NCBI GenBank assembly: GCA_036504995.1
Contig: DASXUG010000008.1
Coordinates: 372,001-436,000 of the forward strand
DNA length: 64,000 bases
Reading direction: 5' to 3'
From: DASXUG01 sp036504995
GTDB taxonomy: Bacteria; Pseudomonadota; Gammaproteobacteria; Burkholderiales; Methylophilaceae
Every line of letters starts with the position of its first letter. The stretch's first letter is position 1. A program made the translations under genes and the position numbers. The notes beneath the pieces are model-generated. The model saw only the letters and a program-made list of their open reading frames with translations, did not search any database and was not told the DNA's origin. Below are positions 61,976 to 64,000 of the stretch, piece after piece.

Positions 61976-64000
61976 TTAAACAAGCGTTTGTTGCTGCATT
62001 TCCATCGCGGCATCAATATCAACTTCCACGATACGTGACACGCCGGACTCTTGCATGGTAACGCCTATGAGCTGCTGCGCCATTTCCATGGTGATTTTAT
62101 TATGACTGACGAACATAAACTGTGTACGTTCTGACATTTTTCGCACCATATTGCAAAAACGCTCGGTATTACTATCATCTAAAGGAGCATCCACTTCATC
62201 CATCAAACAAAATGGGGCCGGGTTGAGCTTAAATAACGCAAAAACTAAGGCTAATGCGGTCAATGCTTTTTCTCCCCCTGACAATAAATGAATTGTACTG
62301 TTTTTCTTGCCAGGTGGTTGTGCAAATACTTGCATACCCGTATCTAAAATTTCATCCCCTAGCAATTCCAGTTTAGCCTGTCCGCCACCAAACAAGGTCG
62401 CAAACAGCTCTCCAAAATGGCGATTTGCTTCATCAAAGGTATGTTGTAATCGGGTGCGGGTTTCTTTGTCGATACGGTGAATCGCATCTTCAAGCGTCGC
62501 TATAGCTTGCTCTAAATCTAAAGCCTGACTATCCAAATAGGATTTGCGCTCTTTTTCACTTGCGAGCTCTTGAATGGCTGCCAAATTCACAGCTCCTAAC
62601 GCCTCAATTTGAGATTGAACAGAAGTTGCCTGCTGCTCAATCTCATTAACCTTGCTGGATGACTTTAGTATTTGCATCAGGTCATTTTCATTCAAGCCAG
62701 TTGCCTCCAGACCTGCTTGACATTGCTCAAAGTACAACCTAGCTTGCTGCTCTTGCAAACGTGCCTGCTCTAACTTGTCGCGTAATGGATGCAAAAGTTG
62801 TTCATTTTGCATCCGGTTACGCTCTTGCGTTTGTAGTTCTTGCTCGGCTGATGCCATTGCATTGCGAGCTTCTGCTAACGCCATTTCACGCTGTTGCTTT
62901 AAATTGAGCGCAGCCTCTAAATTGGCTTTCAGTCCTTCCATCTTGGCAGCTTCAAGCAAAGACTCAGCCTCATTTTTTCGATTAAGCAGGCTGATTGACT
63001 CTTCGTTACAAGTGTTAATTTTATTATTTACTTCATTGATATTATTAGAAATTAATTTTTTACCAAAACCCTCTTCCTGCACCAGACGCTCAGCTTTTTG
63101 TAATGCATCACGCGCTAAGTTGAGGGCAGACTCTGCTTGTTGTCTATTTAACAAACTTGCTTTTCTTTGCTCACTCAAGTTAGGCAAATCTGCAGTTAGC
63201 TCACCAATTACTCTTTGTTTTTGTTGAAAGTCTACTTGTAACGCCTTGTCTTTTTCCTGCAATTGCGCCTGCTCATTGACCAACGTCTTTTGACGATCAA
63301 GCACGTGCTGATGTTGCTGTTGTAAACGCTGAATCTCTAAATTAAGATTGTAGCGAATTTGTGTCTGTGTTTTTAAGGCATGCTGTTGCGCTTGGTAGTC
63401 TTGCTGAGCCTGCTTAAGGCGTTGCTCAGTCTGTTGTAACGCTTCAGTCTTTTGCATGTGCTGCTGATTCAGTTCTGGCAATTGGTTGTGCAGTGTATCC
63501 AGCTCATTCTGACGTTCTAATACCCCATGCAAAGCAGATTGCGCCGCATGAAACACTACGCCATGATGGCTATAAATATCTCCTAAGGCATTAACCAACA
63601 ACTCGCCGTGCTTTAAAGCGGCGCGCGCAACTGTGATATCCACTTCATTTTCCAGCAAATAAACATCAGCAAGACTAGATTGAACCAATGGTAGCCACGC
63701 ATCGTCTGTCACTTGCACTGCGCTTACCATGGCTTTCCAGTTAGCATGCTTACTGGCCTCACTGAGCTTATCTGACTCACCTATCGCCTGCAAAACAACC
63801 AGTGACGCGGGTGGACGCGTATCAAATTTGAAACCAACACTATTACTTTGCAACACGGCATTCAAACGCGCGCCAAGCACCGCTTCTAATGCGGTTTCCC
63901 AGCCTGTTTCTATGCGCATTACCTGCCAAAATCTCGGCAGATGCTCAAGCTGCGCAGTTTTCAACCATTGATCCAACTTGGCTTCATGCCCTAACGACGC
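61976..64000 (-). CDS. smc: Chromosome segregation ATPase SMC, C-terminal part (cut by window edge)
   Basis: About 674 residues from the middle of SMC to its stop are present; the frame runs open to the window end. It begins in the hinge region (GWETALEAVLGARLNAVL), continues with the long Gln/Glu-rich coiled coil (about 170-500), and ends with the head half holding the ABC signature LLSGGEKALTALALVF and Walker B PFCLMDEVDAPLDDSN. A TTG at 63976 is not a start but falls inside the gene. SMC organises and segregates the chromosome with ScpAB. Confidence 0.95.
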   Translation of the reverse strand, partial: ASLGHEAKLDQWLKTAQLEHLPRFWQVMRIETGWETALEAVLGARLNAVLQSNSVGFKFDTRPPASLVVLQAIGESDKLSEASKHANWKAMVSAVQVTDDAWLPLVQSSLADVYLLENEVDITVARAALKHGELLVNALGDIYSHHGVVFHAAQSALHGVLERQNELDTLHNQLPELNQQHMQKTEALQQTEQRLKQAQQDYQAQQHALKTQTQIRYNLNLEIQRLQQQHQHVLDRQKTLVNEQAQLQEKDKALQVDFQQKQRVIGELTADLPNLSEQRKASLLNRQQAESALNLARDALQKAERLVQEEGFGKKLISNNINEVNNKINTCNEESISLLNRKNEAESLLEAAKMEGLKANLEAALNLKQQREMALAEARNAMASAEQELQTQERNRMQNEQLLHPLRDKLEQARLQEQQARLYFEQCQAGLEATGLNENDLMQILKSSSKVNEIEQQATSVQSQIEALGAVNLAAIQELASEKERKSYLDSQALDLEQAIATLEDAIHRIDKETRTRLQHTFDEANRHFGELFATLFGGGQAKLELLGDEILDTGMQVFAQPPGKKNSTIHLLSGGEKALTALALVFALFKLNPAPFCLMDEVDAPLDDSNTERFCNMVRKMSERTQFMFVSHNKITMEMAQQLIGVTMQESGVSRIVEVDIDAAMEMQQQTLV

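Noticed and set aside
1..64000. CRISPR array or complete prophage
   Set aside because: No series of regularly spaced long direct repeats and no phage structural genes; the only regular repeats are the 12-bp iterons near tRNA-Leu.

Overview
Organism. The window looks like a chromosome segment of a methylotrophic betaproteobacterium of the Methylophilaceae, closest in style to Methylotenera or Methylophilus. The grounds are the moderately AT-rich sequence, the proteobacterial gene orders (ndk-rlmN-pilW-rodZ-ispG-hisS...bamB-der; smc-zipA-ligA; ffs-dnaX-ybaB-recR), a PEP-CTERM protein and a complete-looking set of genes for oxidising tri- and dimethylamine. The genus is inference. || Layout. 1-4404 (+): assimilatory sulfate reduction (cysI 3' end, DUF934 gene, APS reductase, cysD, cysN) and a 7Fe ferredoxin. 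4500-24720: housekeeping genes, mostly on the minus strand: rimO, ZIP transporter, pgeF, rluD, bamD (+), then the long ndk-to-der block, in which two oligopeptide-type ABC ATPases sit between hisS and the yfgM-like gene, then rlmB and rnr. 24780-27384: tRNA-Leu(CAG) and a small integrated element bounded by a 16-bp copy of the tRNA 3' end. It carries a HicA/HicB-like pair with an operator-like palindrome, a DUF6941-like gene and GGTTACCA iterons, but no integrase. 27805-43799: the methylated-amine region, described below. 44182-51250: PEP-CTERM protein, KefB/YbaL-type antiporter, SBP-PAS-GGDEF-EAL protein, tRNA-Ser(GGA), adenylate cyclase and SRP RNA. 51335-64000: dnaX, ybaB, recR, a cupin, a TM-helix channel-like protein, msrQ/msrP, a TPR protein, ligA, zipA and the 3' part of smc. 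|| How the central genes work together. Tmm (flavin monooxygenase) would turn trimethylamine into its N-oxide. Tdm (DUF1989 plus GcvT-like) would split the oxide into dimethylamine and formaldehyde. DmmDABC would demethylate dimethylamine to methylamine, with DmmD and the Tdm tail passing the C1 unit to tetrahydrofolate. An APC permease and the GTP cyclohydrolase FolE2 fit as uptake and folate supply. A NarL/NarX-type two-component system and a divergent three-PAS membrane protein lie inside the cluster. No methylamine dehydrogenase or N-methylglutamate pathway genes are in the window. || Main new observation. Five 16-bp sites of the NarL type (TACYYMT-N2-AKRRGTA, all with an AT-only spacer) lie upstream of the cupin, tmm, permease, folE2 and dmmD genes. 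In three cases the site is 69-78 nt from the start codon. The regulator encoded in the middle of the cluster keeps the NarL recognition-helix sequence, while its partner kinase lacks a recognisable nitrate P-box. This suggests a NarL-family regulon devoted to methylated-amine use and driven by a different signal.
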